Shown here: positions 20,277 through 32,105 of the stretch, piece by piece
Layout: each line of letters begins with the position of its first letter
Position numbering within the stretch: position 1 is the stretch's first letter
Assembly (NCBI RefSeq): GCF_033568475.1
Contig: NC_133120.1
Location: 87,004,151-87,068,150, forward strand
Direction of reading: 5' to 3'
Origin: Henckelia pumila
Taxonomy: Eukaryota > Streptophyta > Magnoliopsida > Lamiales > Gesneriaceae
DNA: 64,000 nt
Program-made: the position numbers and the translations under genes
Notes under the pieces: generated by a model
What the model saw: the letters and a program-made list of their open reading frames with translations, nothing else
Told to the model about the DNA's origin: nothing
Databases searched by the model: none

Positions 20277-21601
20277 GGTTTGAAGTTTCCAATCTATTTC
20301 TCTAGCATGTTCGTTGAGAATTTCCAGATTTTTCCTTGGCATGACGTTCGAAATTTTCAGAGTCGTATCATAAGCATGAGTTCGAAATTTCCAGATTTTT
20401 TTGCCTTCATGCTATGTGTTCGAATTTCCAGATTTTAGTTGGTTTATGGTTCGATTTAAATTTCCAGATTTTTATATATGTTTTGGTTCGAACACTTGGT
20501 GTTTGTTGTGTTGATTTGGATGGTGATTTAGAGTTACCATGGATTCCATGATATGTAGTTCACATGGTAGTGTTAAGATGGGTTGAAGTTAGATTGTGAA
20601 TTGGTTTGGAGGAACTTCGAATTTCCAGATTTTTGGGGATTGGTTTGGTTGCCTTGTTGAGCTGAGTTTGAGCTGGTTTATGGGAGTTTCTAAGGGGTTA
20701 AGATGAGCTTAAATGTTGGTCTTGAACCTAGACTAGTGATTTGGAAGATTGGAAGATTTATTGCTAAGTTTTGGTTGAGTTTGAAAGTGAAACATGTGCA
20801 GAATTTTAAGAGCGTTTGGGGCTGTCCGGAAATGTATATCTAAGGCGAGGTTAAAATCATAATTTTGATAAGGGCTAGGGTCTCGAACTTTTCCTAGATG
20901 TTGGGAATATGTCGGTTCAAGCGGGGATTAATTCAGTTAAGTCTTGGTCGAGTTCTAGATTTTTAATTGATTAGGTGCAGAATTTTTTAAGCCAATGGGC
21001 TTCCTGCCTGGAATTTGACTTTTCATAAAATGATCGCTTAGGAAATAAAAACCGAGGTTGATTTCTTGGCTTAGTTCTAAGTTTCATAGATTCGTGTTCA
21101 AACGGAATCCTTTTTGATTAAGAATCGACCAAGTTATATATTTTACGGGCGAACCGCTCCAATTTGTCTTAAGCGCTACATTATGGTTTAGTTTTCTCAT
21201 CCTTTGGTTTGTTTCCTAAATCACCATTCCGATCATTCATGTGTGAGTCATATGCATGATTATCGATTAATATTTACATTTACGTCATATTTATGTATGC
21301 ATGCTAAGTCTCTAATTCAAGTATGAAAGAAAATATATGCTAAGTCTCTAATTCAAGTATGAAAGAAAATATTTTTATGAACGAAGTGAGATGATTGTGA
21401 CTATATTTATTTACGTGTATGTGTGGGGTTGGAAGACGTTCTGACCTACCTTACCACCTGACGTGTATGTGTGGGGCTGAGAGACGTTTTGGCCTACCTT
21501 ACCAAAATTTACGTGTATGTGTGGGGTTGAGAGAAATCTTGGCCTCCCTTACCAAGTATGAGCAAGATGTGTTGGGAAATACTTGACCTCCTTGCGGCAT
21601 A
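20277..21601. mobile_element. Right part of the older LTR-type repeat
   Basis: Gene-free. It continues the TTCGAATTTCCAGA-type motifs interrupted at 10077. Near 21302-21371 there is a 34-36 bp tandem pair (GCTAAGTCTCTAATTCAAGT). Three imperfect copies of ACGTGTATGTGTGGGG with GACGTTxTGxCCTACCTTACC follow at 21413-21560. Such short tandem arrays are common inside long plant LTRs. It stops abruptly at 21601, where GRP unit B begins. Confidence 0.5.
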
Positions 21602-22170
21602 GTGTGATATACTTCATTGACTATGTGGCTAGTCAATAAACCATTCCACTGTAATTTTATGAAACTTCTTTAATTTTTCTATTCTTCTTCCAAACTCTTT
21701 CACAGTTGTGGCCATAGCAAAATTCCATAGCGCAATCTTAAATATTGACCCCTAAATCCAGCTCTTTTTAATATTTCATGCAAGTGTCGAACACAAAACC
21801 TATGATCAGCGCTTGGAAACACCTCTTTGAATGCTTGAACCAACATTTTTGCTCGTCTGACATGAAAGTTCACTCATAATCTTTCTCATTGTTTAAATCT
21901 AGCTTCAACAAACTTAAAAACCAACCACATGTTTCCCTTGTCTCATTATTCACTATGGCGAGGGCAACGAGGAAATTGATATATTTTGGATCTACACCTA
22001 CTGCTATTAACAACACCAATATGAGGTCTTTTCAAATGACACTCATCGCCCCAATGAATGCTATCCACATAAAAAACCCTAACTTAATTAATTTGAAGCA
22101 TACAAACACATGTAAAGTTTGTCAAATATATTATCACAATTTGCTTCCTTGATGGCTACTATAATTGTAC
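21602..22170 (-). pseudogene. MULE transposase relic, unit B
   Basis: The minus strand is alignable with the better preserved relic at 28877-29400 (shared ADHRF-, GWF- and NNETRET-type segments). Here it has several stops and indels, so no long frame remains. It is the core of a MuDR-type (FAR1-related) transposase and is clearly dead. Confidence 0.7.
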
Positions 22171-22380
22171 TCCCAGGGTTCGTTCTCTTTATCTCATTTG
22201 CAATATCTCAAAGCAATGCATACTGTAAATCTTTCTGGCCCTCAATTCAGTGGATGAACATGAATCGATACATACGTAATGCAATATTATGTGCGATTGT
22301 GTACGTTTTATGTATCATGTAAGTACAGTTTGTATAACTGTGCAAAAATTGTACATTAACTATGAGACTATTTTAATATA

Positions 22381-22686
22381 GGAAAAATTACAAATTTAGT
22401 TCGGTATGTTTGTCACTTTGCGATTTGGTCCTCTATGTTTTTACATTTCAGTTTTAGTCCTGCATGTTCTGATTTTTGGCAATTTCGGTCTTTTTTATTC
22501 GAAAATTCTTACGTGGCACTGTACACGTCAGCTCCACATCAGCACTGAATTGGTGTCACGTCAGCTCCACGTCAAAAAAAGGACTAAATTTGCCAAAAAA
22601 ATAAAGATAGCGGACTAAAACTGAAATATGAAAACATCCAAAATCGCAAATTGACAAATATATATAACTAAATTTGCAATTTTTCC
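22381..22686. mobile_element. MULE-like MITE, 306 bp
   Basis: Flanked by TTTTAATATA at 22371-22380 and 22687-22696. The terminal inverted repeats start GGAAAAATTACAAATTTAGT and end ACTAAATTTGCAATTTTTCC, and extend about 45 bp into the element. Unit C at about 29647-29660 has the empty site with one TTTTAATATA. The interior is rich in CACGTCAGCTCCAC repeats. It has no coding capacity. Confidence 0.87.
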
Positions 22687-23144
22687 TTTTAATATAATAT
22701 CGTATACATAATATTCATTTATCAATCATTTAATAATCGACATTTATATTCCATATTACCAATTCATATGACAATATCCTATCCATACTACACAGACACA
22801 GACGCCAATAGAAATGAATCTGAAAAAGGAAAGTCAAGCTTCCTAATTAATTTAAAAAAATTTAATGCAAATTTTCCTTTTCTTTAAAAAATGTTTTTTT
22901 TTTTTTGAAGCATATATACTCAAAAAATATTTTAAAAAATCTGGGTAGTGTCGAAACTTTCGAAAGTCTGTAAATATTAATGAAGATCCCAATAATCTAT
23001 TATTTTGACTTTCGTCAACCCAATCATTTGAAATGGTGATCACACGTATAGGCTGCGTATGAATATGCGTTACATATATATAAACACACACTGACACAAT
23101 ATATAGGAATGCATCATGATATATATGTTAAATGAATTAATTTC

Positions 23145-23145
23145 G

Positions 23146-23182
<37 letters not shown>
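23145..23182. repeat. (TA)n microsatellite
   Basis: About 18 TA units. Unit C has a much shorter run at about 30111-30122. Confidence 0.9.
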
Positions 23183-23184
<2 letters not shown>

Positions 23185-23204
23185 CATATATCATCTAAAC
23201 TTTT

Positions 23205-23486
23205 TTGCAGTTAATATCAAATATATATGATGTTGCAATTATTTTATGAAAATTAGATTATTTAAACTAATATTAACCAATATAAATATTATTATTATTT
23301 AATATTATTTTGAAAATAATAAATAATATTATTTATTTATTATAAAAATATAAAAATAATTTTATAATTGTATTATTATTATAATAAAATAATTATTATT
23401 ATATTATTATAATAAAATAATTATTATTATAAAATATAAATATAAATTATTTAAGTATATAATGATAATTTTATAATAATTAATAC

Positions 23487-23526
<40 letters not shown>

Positions 23527-24800
23527 TATGAATAACTATTATTTTGATAAAAAAATTGCATATATCACCCTTGTGAAATCTTTAGTTTGTTGATAACCCC
23601 ATATGAAATTTTTTTAAGCTAATAACTCTATGTGATTTTAGTTTTGTAGCATACACACCCTTTTTAGCTAAAAATGACGAAAATACCCTTAAATAAGTAA
23701 TTAAATTAATTTTATTTTATAATTCTATATTTGATTGAATAAAATAATCAAATTTTAGTTAAATAACTATGAAAATTATATATAATTATTTTATATTAAT
23801 ATTTATTATACACGAAATATTTTTTAATATTAAATTGTATTATTGCATTCAATTATGTAATAAGTTTAATTATTTTTAAATATAATTTAATATTTAAATT
23901 AATTAAAGTGATTGTATAAATAAAATTAATTGAAAATATAAGTTAATGCATTGGTGTTTTCATTTAAATTTTCAATAAAAGATGATAAATTAAAGAGTTC
24001 AAAAAAGTCAAAGGACATTTTCATCATTTTTTGGGCAGAAGGGGTGTGAGTTGTGTATGCTACAGATCTAGAATCACGGGGGGCTACTCGCTCAAAAAAC
24101 TTTCATAGGGAGTTATTCGCAAACCCGATATTTCACAGAGGTGATATATGTCATTTCCCCCTATTTTGATATATGTAGTTAAAATGTGATTTTTTTATTT
24201 AAAAATAATTTAATTTCATTCCTTTTTATTTCAACCGGTACCAATCGTTAAAATGGAATATAACAATAATTTCATTCTCAATCTCATTTCATTCTAAAAT
24301 TGATTTGATTCTTAACTTATTCCTTTCCAACATATCATTTATGTCCTTAATAACTAAACATATCAATCAAAGATGACACATAGTAATATCAAATATATAT
24401 GATGTTGCAATAATTTTATGAAAATTAGATTATTTAAACTAATATTAACCTATTATTATAATAAAGTAATAATTATTATTAGAAAAATATAAATTTAAAT
24501 TAGTTAAGTATATAATGATAATTTTATAATACTTAATACATCATCAATAATAATAATAATAATAAAAAACGTATGAATAACTATTATTTTGATATATGTA
24601 GTTAAAATATATATTTTTTTTATTAAAACCAATTTCAACCGGTACCAATCGTTGGAATAGAATATAACAACAATTTCATTCTCCTGATTTCATTTCAAAA
24701 TTAATTTCGTTTTTAACTTATTTATTTTCAAGATACCATTGATGTCCTTAATAACTAGACATATCAATCAAAGATTACATGTATCACGTATGACGCACCA
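23205..24800. repeat. Internal tandem duplication in unit B
   Basis: The block starting at about 23205 (AATATCAAATATATATGATG, through AACCGGTACCAATCG) is repeated from about 24385 to 24800. Units A and C have one copy. Copy 1 contains the 613 bp MITE and copy 2 does not, so the MITE entered after the duplication. Confidence 0.75.
23549..24161. mobile_element. MULE-like MITE with ~150 bp inverted repeats
   Basis: A 613 bp element flanked by TATTTTGAT at 23540-23548 and 24162-24170. The left arm contains GCATATATCACCCTTGTGAA, later TGTAGCATACACACCC. The right arm read in reverse has ACATATATCACCTCTGTGAA and TGTAGCATACACAACT, so the two arms pair over about 150 bp. Two empty sites exist: unit C near 30425-30440 and the second internal copy in B near 24580-24600. 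The middle is plain AT-rich DNA with no coding frame. Confidence 0.88.
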
Positions 24801-25756
24801 TCTCAAATATTATGTCTTATAGTTATTAACCCAGCATGCCATGCCCCCTTGGGCAACGAATCTCGTCCATGTAAAAAATTTGGACCACATTTTGGGAGTG
24901 TTTGCAAAAGATATACTATGCTTTTATTGAAATAATTAAATTTATAAACTATAAAAAAGTTAATAAAAATCAAAAGTTGTTAGTGTTTGTAAACAAATGT
25001 AAAAATCTAAAAATCAAAGTTGGGTAGTGTTTGATAAATAAGTTATTAAAGTGATTTTAACACTGATTTTTTTATTAGAATAAATTTTAATTTTAAAAAA
25101 ATCATAATCACCATATTACTAGTTTTTGAATTTCATTTAAGTTAAGCATAAACTAACGTATAAACTAGGTTTAAAAAACACACAAAATAGATTTTTTAAG
25201 TCAAAATATAACCATCAATTTTTTTTGTGATTGCAAACACTTTCTTTGTATATTTATGAAATTAAACGTCCTCCCTCAACATCATTTTATATTTGACTCA
25301 ATTAAAGTTCTGCAATAATTGAAAAATTGAAAAATATAATAACAATGTTATATTTAATATATAATTTCAATTTATTATCTTATTATTATAACTTCACCTC
25401 ATGAGTCAAATCGACCTAGATAGTTCATAGTCGACCCTAGTTTGTGACTAAGTCTCTCTTTCTGTGTGTGTATGTTAATTGAGACGTCGATCTATGTATA
25501 CGAGGACTAGTTTAATTAAATGCATGCATGTGGACGTACTTATATCTTATATGCATCGATCGAAATTGAACGTGTGGCGCCCTTTGAACTATATTTTTCA
25601 CAATTATATGTACAATATTCAAAAAATTTAAATGTACGTTAATTAAAAACTTACAACATCTAACAACCAACTATATAATAATTAGGGGCCTACTCTTAAA
25701 TATATATTTTATCATAAATATATATGTATATGATCCTAGCTAGCTAGCTATAGTAT
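24800..25756 (+). other. Upstream region of the GRP-B relic
   Basis: Matches the upstream regions of GRP A and C, including the ATGCATGCATG and GATCCTAGCTAGC blocks. No other gene is visible. Confidence 0.6.
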
Positions 25757-26110
25757 TATAAATAGAGACCCGAATGTGCCAATTGGTCCTGGTGGACACC
25801 CTTGAAGTGGTTTGGGTCGGAGCCACTTGCTTCAGGCGTTGTTCCTATGTTGAACAAATTAAGCTACAATATGGTCTAAAGTACTTACTTTCCTTGTAAT
25901 ATGGTCAATAGACTTGGTTGCTTCATAGTTTGCAAATTAAATAAATTGTGAGAAGGGGACGTGCCTCGTGATACATGTGTACAAGTGTGTTTATATGCAA
26001 TAATACAGTAATCAAGTCTCTTTTTTTTTATTATAAAATTTTACATGGATTTCAAGCATTTACATTATAATTATAATAAATAAATAAATAAATAAATAAA
26101 GTACATTAGG
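25757..26110 (+). pseudogene. GRP copy B: promoter joined to stop codon
   Basis: TATAAATA (25757-25764) and the first leader bases GAGACCCGAATGTGCCAA are conserved. The sequence then jumps to GGTGGACACCCTTGA, the last codons and stop of the GRP gene, followed by its 3' region. Exon 1, the intron and nearly all of exon 2 are gone (about 590 bp relative to copy A), with a few unmatched bases at the join. The start codon, signal peptide and Gly repeats are absent, so no GRP can be made, but a short noncoding transcript could be. Confidence 0.85.
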
Positions 26111-26299
26111 ACCTTGTCGTGCATGCGAAGATCTGCTCAAGAAAATTTACTAAAAAAAATGTTTTTAAAACACATTTGGTCCTCCTCATCATCATGTGTG
26201 TGGTAGCTAGGAACTTTCTAGTTTTCTTCATATGTGTGCTAGTTTTATTGCAATTACTGAAAAAATTGGATCATACTCATCAACAGTCTTGTTATTGTT

Positions 26300-26500
26300 T
26301 AAAAATATTACATATTTTTAAATTTTTATATAATATATCAGTATACTGGTATATACGAAATTTTTAAATTTCATAACGTTAACGTACCGAAGAAATCGGT
26401 ATCGTTACCGTACCGTACCCAAAAATCGGTACACCAAAAATCCGATAAATTCGATAGGTAACCTCTCTATACCAAAAAATCAATATTTTTTCGCATCCCT
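26300..26500. mobile_element. Decayed GGTA/TACC-rich MITE
   Basis: Unit C lacks this block, where its sequence runs directly from GTTATT to a different context near 32615. The composition (CGTACCG, ATCGGTA) and the right end GCATCCCTA resemble the hAT-like MITE at 1366-1596. The borders are not sharp and no TSD was identified. Confidence 0.4.
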
Positions 26501-26762
26501 ATCAAAAACTAGTCCACGACTTGAATAAGTTAATTCTTTTGAATTTTAATATTTTTTATAAAAAAAAATAGTTAATATATTAACGCGTGGGTTGTTAAAA
26601 AACTATCGAATAAGATAATTTGAAAAAATATCTTCGAACATGGCCAATCTCAATTCAAATTCAATATATATTTCAAATATAATTCAGTATAGATATGTTT
26701 GCAAAATTTATGAATTTGCACGACAGTAACCAAATATATCAAATAGTCGGGTTGGCATATGT

Positions 26763-27117
26763 ATAGATGTGAAAATAGACTAGGTCCGTCGGGTTGGTCC
26801 GCCCCACCATACAAAATTGAAGGGTTGGGTTGGCAATTTTTCAACCCATCTAAAAGATGGGCTGCCCCGCCCCGCCCCGCCCCGCCCCGCCCCGCCTCTC
26901 CTAACGGTGGGTTGTGATGGGTTGCGGGTTGGCCCGCAAAAACCCGCCAATTTACACGTGAGCCCGCCGTGTTGGCCCGCTCCGCCACCTAAAATAGGTG
27001 GGTTGGGTTGATGTTTTCCTAACCCACCTAAAATGTGGGCCGGCCCGCTCCGTCTAATGGTGCGTTGCGACGGATTGTGGGCCAGCCCGTTCCGCTAGCT
27101 CGTTTTAACACCTCTCC
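26763..27117. mobile_element. hAT-like MITE with CCCCG array
   Basis: A 355 bp element flanked by GCATATGT at 26755-26762 and 27118-27125. Unit C at about 36483-36500 reads through the single site (GGTTGGTATATGTTTTC). The inner ends GATGTGAAAATAG and, reversed, GAGGTGTTAAAACG are imperfect inverted repeats. The interior is GC-rich with about six CCCCG units (26867-26896) and GGGTTGGCCCGC-type words, in sharp contrast to the AT-rich flanks. The 8 bp TSD fits hAT. Overlapping frames on both strands here are translations of the GC repeat. Confidence 0.85.
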
Positions 27118-27125
27118 GCATATGT

Positions 27126-28700
27126 TATCTAAATAAAAATGTCGAATGTATTACTTTTTTCCATCAATTTTTATTTTTATAAATTTCGTTGCAAGTGTAT
27201 TGAAATACTTTACAGAATATCAAATTTCAATTGAAAATTTGACGAAGATTAGATATATCTAAAGGTAGAAGATGAATATTGATTAGAATCTACTTTAACA
27301 GTGATTATTTATCAATATATATGATTTTCATTTATTTTTTAATGAAATCTACATCTGTTATTCAATATCACTAACTATATTCACCTTAATTTAGAGTTTT
27401 AAAATTAATGAGGAAAATTTTTGAAAATATCACATGCTGTGATTTTTAGTCATTCAGAAAGATCAAGAGATAATTAAAAATTGATTTGACCAAATCATCT
27501 TCCATATTTCTCTGTCTTTGTCACCATATGTACTCAAGAAGTATAAAATAGATCAAAAAGTTGTAAAATATCATTGTAATACCAAAACAAGTAAGCTTAT
27601 GATGTGTTCCTTCAACAAATGATTCTAAAAAGATTTTATAAACTTATAAAAGATATTCACGTACAAAAATAATGATATCACAATGATATTGCTACTTCCT
27701 TTTTTACAAACACAAGTGGTTACTTATGCAAGTAAAAAAAATAAAATTTGAAATCAAATCATTTTTCGAATAAATTGATGTGATATTGGAAATTATAGAA
27801 GTGCAAATATATGAAAGATACAATTGCAAGTCAAAAATTATTATTGATCCCCATATCCTAATAATATGAGCAAAAAAAAAAATTGAGAGCAAACAAAACC
27901 TTTTATAGCATATGAAATCATTTCATAAATTTTTAAAAATATGAAATGCACAAATAATAGCACAAACTAATTAATCTCAACTCAATAGAAAAATAAGGCA
28001 TTTATGAGACATATTCAACACACACACACACGTTTCAATTAGTTGAGTAAATAAGTTTTCACCAAGAATAGGCAATATCAACTCAAAGTTTCAAACAACA
28101 CAAGATCAAGATGTATTTGCCAACTCAAATATTTATAAACATTTAAGAGTCATTTCTTAGTCATTAAGCACAATCACAATTATAAGGGAATTTCTAAGCA
28201 TTCTCACACCAAAGAAATGCTAGCACAAAGTAGAATATCATGTTGGCATCAACTCAAGTACTTTTGTAAGCAATTATAAAAGTTTTTAGAATGATTGTAA
28301 CAGTTTTCTTGATGATTTGTGACTGAAATTTGAATTTATTTGTCATTTCTATTGTTAAGTGCAACAACCTTGAGCATCTTGACAGAAACATCAATTCTTA
28401 TTCATGTCATGTTTAATTTCTACTGCAGCACGACTGGTTCGATTTCATAGAATAAACTACTTTTTCTCATGCATCACCAGACTGCAAATTTTATACCGCT
28501 GCAATCCTCTCTGAGTCTAGCTAGTTTGCAATGCAAAAAACGGTTTGTTATTTGGACACTCGAGTAAAGAGTTATGTCATTTTTTCCAAGATCGCTGCAA
28601 GCTGTCAGAAACTCAACTAGGAATATATATGCTATAAAAATTTCAAAATCCAAAATTTTGAAAATAAAATCAGTTTCAAATTCGTTTTCAAGAACAATCT
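27126..28700. other. Gene-free part of unit B
   Basis: AT-rich. The left part (to about 27390) matches unit C at 36495-36760. The right part (from 27952) matches unit A at 4646-5400. Short frames are not conserved between copies. No gene or RNA was recognised. Confidence 0.6.
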
Positions 28701-28876
28701 GCTCTGATACCAAATGATATGATCGAAAACGTGTCTAGAGGAGGGTACGATGAATGCATACTTTTAAAAAGTTTTGAGCTAACATTAATAGTTCGTTCTT
28801 GAAATGTTCAAAAAATAAACCGAGCACCGAGAGATTAAATTGAGTTTGATTATAAAATCAAGGGAAATACACTCAA
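28701..28876 (-). mobile_element. LTR fragment cut by the unit B/C junction
   Basis: GCTCTGATACCA (28701-28712) is a reverse-complement tRNA-Met primer site. It is followed by TGATATGATCGAAAACG, the same LTR edge as at 5415. The LTR is broken after ACACTCAA, where unit C starts. Confidence 0.65.
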
Positions 28877-29430
28877 GTGTGATATACTCCATTGACTATC
28901 TGGCTAGTCAATAAACCATTCCACTGTACTTCTATGAAACTCCTTTAATTTTTCCATTCTTCTTCCAAACTCTTTCACAGTTGTGGCCATAGCAAAATTC
29001 CATAGTGCAATCTTAAATGTTTGACCTCTAAATCCAGCTCTTTTTAATATTTCATGCAAGTGCCGAATACAAAACCTATGATCAGCGCTTGGAAACACCT
29101 CTTTGAATGCTTGAATCAAAATTTTTGCTTGTCTGACATTAAAGTCCACTCATAATCTTTTTCAATGTTTAAATATAGCTTCAATAAACTTATAAACCAA
29201 CCCCATGTTTCCCTTGTCTCGTTATTCACTATGGCGAGGACAATGGGGAAATTGATATTGTTTGAATCTGCACCTACGGCTATCAACAACACTCCACCAT
29301 GAGGTATTTTCAAATGACACCCATCGACCCCAATGAAATGCTTATGTCTAGATAGAAACCCTAACTTTGAAGCATACAAACACATGTAAAGTTTGTCAAA
29401 TATATTATCACAATTTGCTTCCTTGATGTC
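28877..29430 (-). pseudogene. MuDR-type MULE transposase relic, unit C
   Basis: Two overlapping minus-strand frames, 29116-29385 and 28904-29149, together give about 165 aa of the MULE transposase core. The first has FIGVDGCHLK with the first catalytic Asp, then GGVLLIAVG, ETRETWGWF and WTLMSDKQK. The second has AFKEVFPSADHRFCIRHLH and later ALWNFA. A small indel near 29120-29125 (CAAAAATTTTG) shifts the frame between SDKQK and the AFKEV block. N-terminal DNA-binding and C-terminal SWIM parts are missing. A domesticated FAR1-like gene is unlikely given the truncation and frameshift. Confidence 0.85.
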
Positions 29431-31539
29431 TAGATACTATAATTGTACTCCCAGGGTTCGTTCTCTTTATCTCATTTGAAAAATCCCAAAGCCATGCATA
29501 CTGTGAATTTGCCTGGCCCTCAACTCAGTGGAAAAACATGAATCGATACATACATAATGCAATATTATGTGCGATTGTGTACGTTTTATGTATAATGTAA
29601 GTACAGTTTGTATAACTCTGCAAAAATTATACATCAACTATGAGACTATTTTAATATAATATCATATACATTATATTCATTTACCAATCATTTAATAATC
29701 GACATTTATATTCCATATTACCAATTCATGTGATAATCTTTCCTATCCCTACTAAACTGACACAGACGCCAATATTCATCAGGCAAGTTGGAAATGAATC
29801 GAAAAAAGGAAATGAAGCTTCCTAATTAATTAAAAAAACATTTAATGCAAAATTTCCATTTCGTTAAAAAATATTTTTTTTGAAGCATACTCAAAAAATA
29901 TTTTAAAAATTTGGATAGTGTCGAAACTTTCCAAAGTCTGTAAATATTAATGAAGATCCCAATAATCTATTATTTTGACTTTCGTCAACCCAATCATTTG
30001 AAATGTTGATCACACATAGGGCCGCGTATGAATCTGCGTTCCATATATATAAACACACACAATATATAGGAATCAATCATGATATATATATTAAATGAAT
30101 TAATTTCGTATTATATATATATCATTTAAACCTTTTTGCGGTTAATATCAAATATATATGATATTGCAATAATTTTATGAAAATTAGATTATTTAAACTA
30201 ATATTAACCAATATAAATATTATTATTATTTAATATTATTTTAATATTTATTTATTATAAAAATTTAATAATAATTTTATAATTGTATTTGTTATTATAA
30301 TAAAATAATTATCATTATTAGAAAAATATAAATTTAAATTAGTTAAGTATATAATGATAATTTTATAATAATTAATACATCATCAATAATAATAATAATA
30401 ATAATAAAGCGTATGAATAACTATTATTTTGGTATATGTAGTTAAAATATGATTTTTTTTATTAAAAATAATTTCATTCCATTCCTTTTCATTTCAACCG
30501 GTATCAATCGTTGGAATGAAATATAACAATAATTTCATTCTGAATCTCATTTCATTCCAAATTTGATTTCGTTCTTAACTTATTCCTTTCCAATATACCA
30601 CATGTATCATGCGACGTACCATCTCAAATATTATGTCTTATAGTTATTAACACAACATGCCCTGCTGGGCAACGACCTCGTCCATGCAAAAAATTTAGAC
30701 CACATTTTGGAAGTACTGTTTGCAAAACATATATTATATGCTTTCATAGAAATAATTAAATTTATAGATTATAAAAAAGTTAAGAAAAATCAAAAGTTGG
30801 TAGTGTTTGGAAACAAATGTAAAAATCTAAAAATCAAAGTGAGGTAGTTTTTCATAAATAAGTGATTAGAGTGATTTTAACACTGGTTTTTTTTATTAGA
30901 ATGACTTTTGAAAAATCATAATCACCATATTACTAATTTTTGAATTGCAAGCATACACTAACACATAATCTAGGTTTAAAAAAATACACAAAAGTGATTT
31001 TTTAAGTCAAAATCTAACCATCAATTTTTTTAGTGATCGCAAACAATCTCTTTGTATATTTACGAGATTAAACGTCCTCAACATCATTTTATATTTGACT
31101 CAATTAAAAATATAATAGCAATGTTATCTTTATATTTAATTTCGATTTTTTATCTTATTATTATCACCTTACCTCATGAGTCAAATCGAACTTGCTAGTC
31201 GACTCCAGTTAGTGACTAAGTCTCTCTTTCTCATGTGTGTGTGTTAATTGAGATTTGAGACGTCGACCTATGTATATGAGGACAAGTTTAATTAAATGCA
31301 TGCATGTGGACGTACTTATATGCATCGATCGAAATTGAAATTCGGCGCCCTCATGACTTTTGGAATCAATAAAGTGTACAATATTAAAAAAAAAATTAAA
31401 TGTTAATTGAAGGCTATCATTTTATTTTTTGAAACAATTATTTGAAGGCTAACATACTATATAATAATTAGGGGCCTACTCTTAAATATTTATTAATAAA
31501 AAATATATATGTATATGATCCTAGTTAGCTCTATAGTAT
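29431..31539 (+). other. Upstream region of GRP gene C, no gene
   Basis: Parallels 22170-25756 of unit B without its two MITEs and without its internal tandem duplication. It therefore serves as the uninserted reference for those events. It is AT-rich with an AAT run near 30382-30407. Confidence 0.65.
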
Positions 31540-31547
31540 TATAAATA
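31540..31547 (+). promoter_or_regulatory. TATA box of GRP gene C
   Basis: TATAAATA, 74 bp upstream of the ATG, in the same context as in copy A. Confidence 0.8.
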
Positions 31548-31621
31548 GAGACCCGAATGTGCCAACATATATTCTCATCCAAAACTTGAAACAAAATTAA
31601 ATAACACACTAGAATTCAAAT

Positions 31622-32105
31622 ATGGGTTTGAAGGCGATTTTTTTCCTTGGCTTGTTCTTGGCTACGTTTCTTCTTGTTCTCTCTGAAGTGTCTGCAGCTA
31701 GAGAATTGGCTGAGGCTACGGACACTACTTTGGACACAAGTAAGTCATATCCAAATAAAAATATATATATTATTTGACACTATGAAATTAATCTTTTTTC
31801 TTGACATGTTATATATTATAGATGCCAAATCATGTAAATAGTAATACTTTATTATTATTATTGCCTATTATTTTTCAGCAAATGATATAGATCATGATGA
31901 GGCAGATGAGGAGGTTAGTGATGAGAAATATTATCGGGGAGGTGGATATGGAGGGTATCGTGGTGGTGGCTATGGAGGATATCGTGGTGGCGGATATGGA
32001 GGTGGCCGAGGTGGATACGGAGGTGGATACGGAAGTGGCCGAGGTGGATACGGAGGCGGCCGTGGTGGTCATGGTGGTGGAGGTCATGGTGGTGGACACC
32101 CTTGA
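31622..32105 (+). CDS. Secreted glycine-rich protein, copy C
   Basis: Two exons: 31622-31739 and 31879-32105, with a GT-AG intron. The protein is 114 aa. The signal peptide is identical in sequence to copy A and the acidic linker almost so. The Gly-Tyr-Arg repeat region is about 20 residues shorter, consistent with loss or gain of GGRGGYGGG units by unequal exchange. It includes one GSGRGG variant. Promoter, intron position and 3' region are conserved with copy A, and the frame is open, so both are probably functional. The long overlapping frames on both strands (31875-32201 -, 31894-32220 +) are shadows of the repeat. Confidence 0.88.

Larger units (their letters stand above)
21602..28876. 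repeat. GRP segmental duplication, unit B
   Basis: A 7.3 kb unit that begins with AGTGTGATATACTTC (MULE transposase relic) and ends in an LTR fragment at ACACTCAA. Unit C starts at once with the same AGTGTGATATAC, so B and C are a head-to-tail tandem duplication. B has an internal tandem duplication: about 23205-24380 is repeated at about 24385-24800. It carries two MULE-like MITEs and one hAT MITE that are absent from C. Its GRP gene is deleted. Confidence 0.85.

Noticed and set aside
21302-21560. Regularly spaced repeats that could suggest a CRISPR-like or satellite array
   Set aside because: Only two to three imperfect copies with no unique spacers of constant length, inside a plant LTR-type repeat.
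26650-27011. Overlapping Pro/Ala/Gly-rich frames on both strands
   Set aside because: Translations of the CCCCG array inside a MITE whose ends and TSD are clear.
28877-29430. Possible functional FAR1-like transcription factor gene
   Set aside because: Only the transposase core is present. It is frameshifted, lacks its N-terminal and C-terminal domains, and a more decayed copy exists at 21602-22170.
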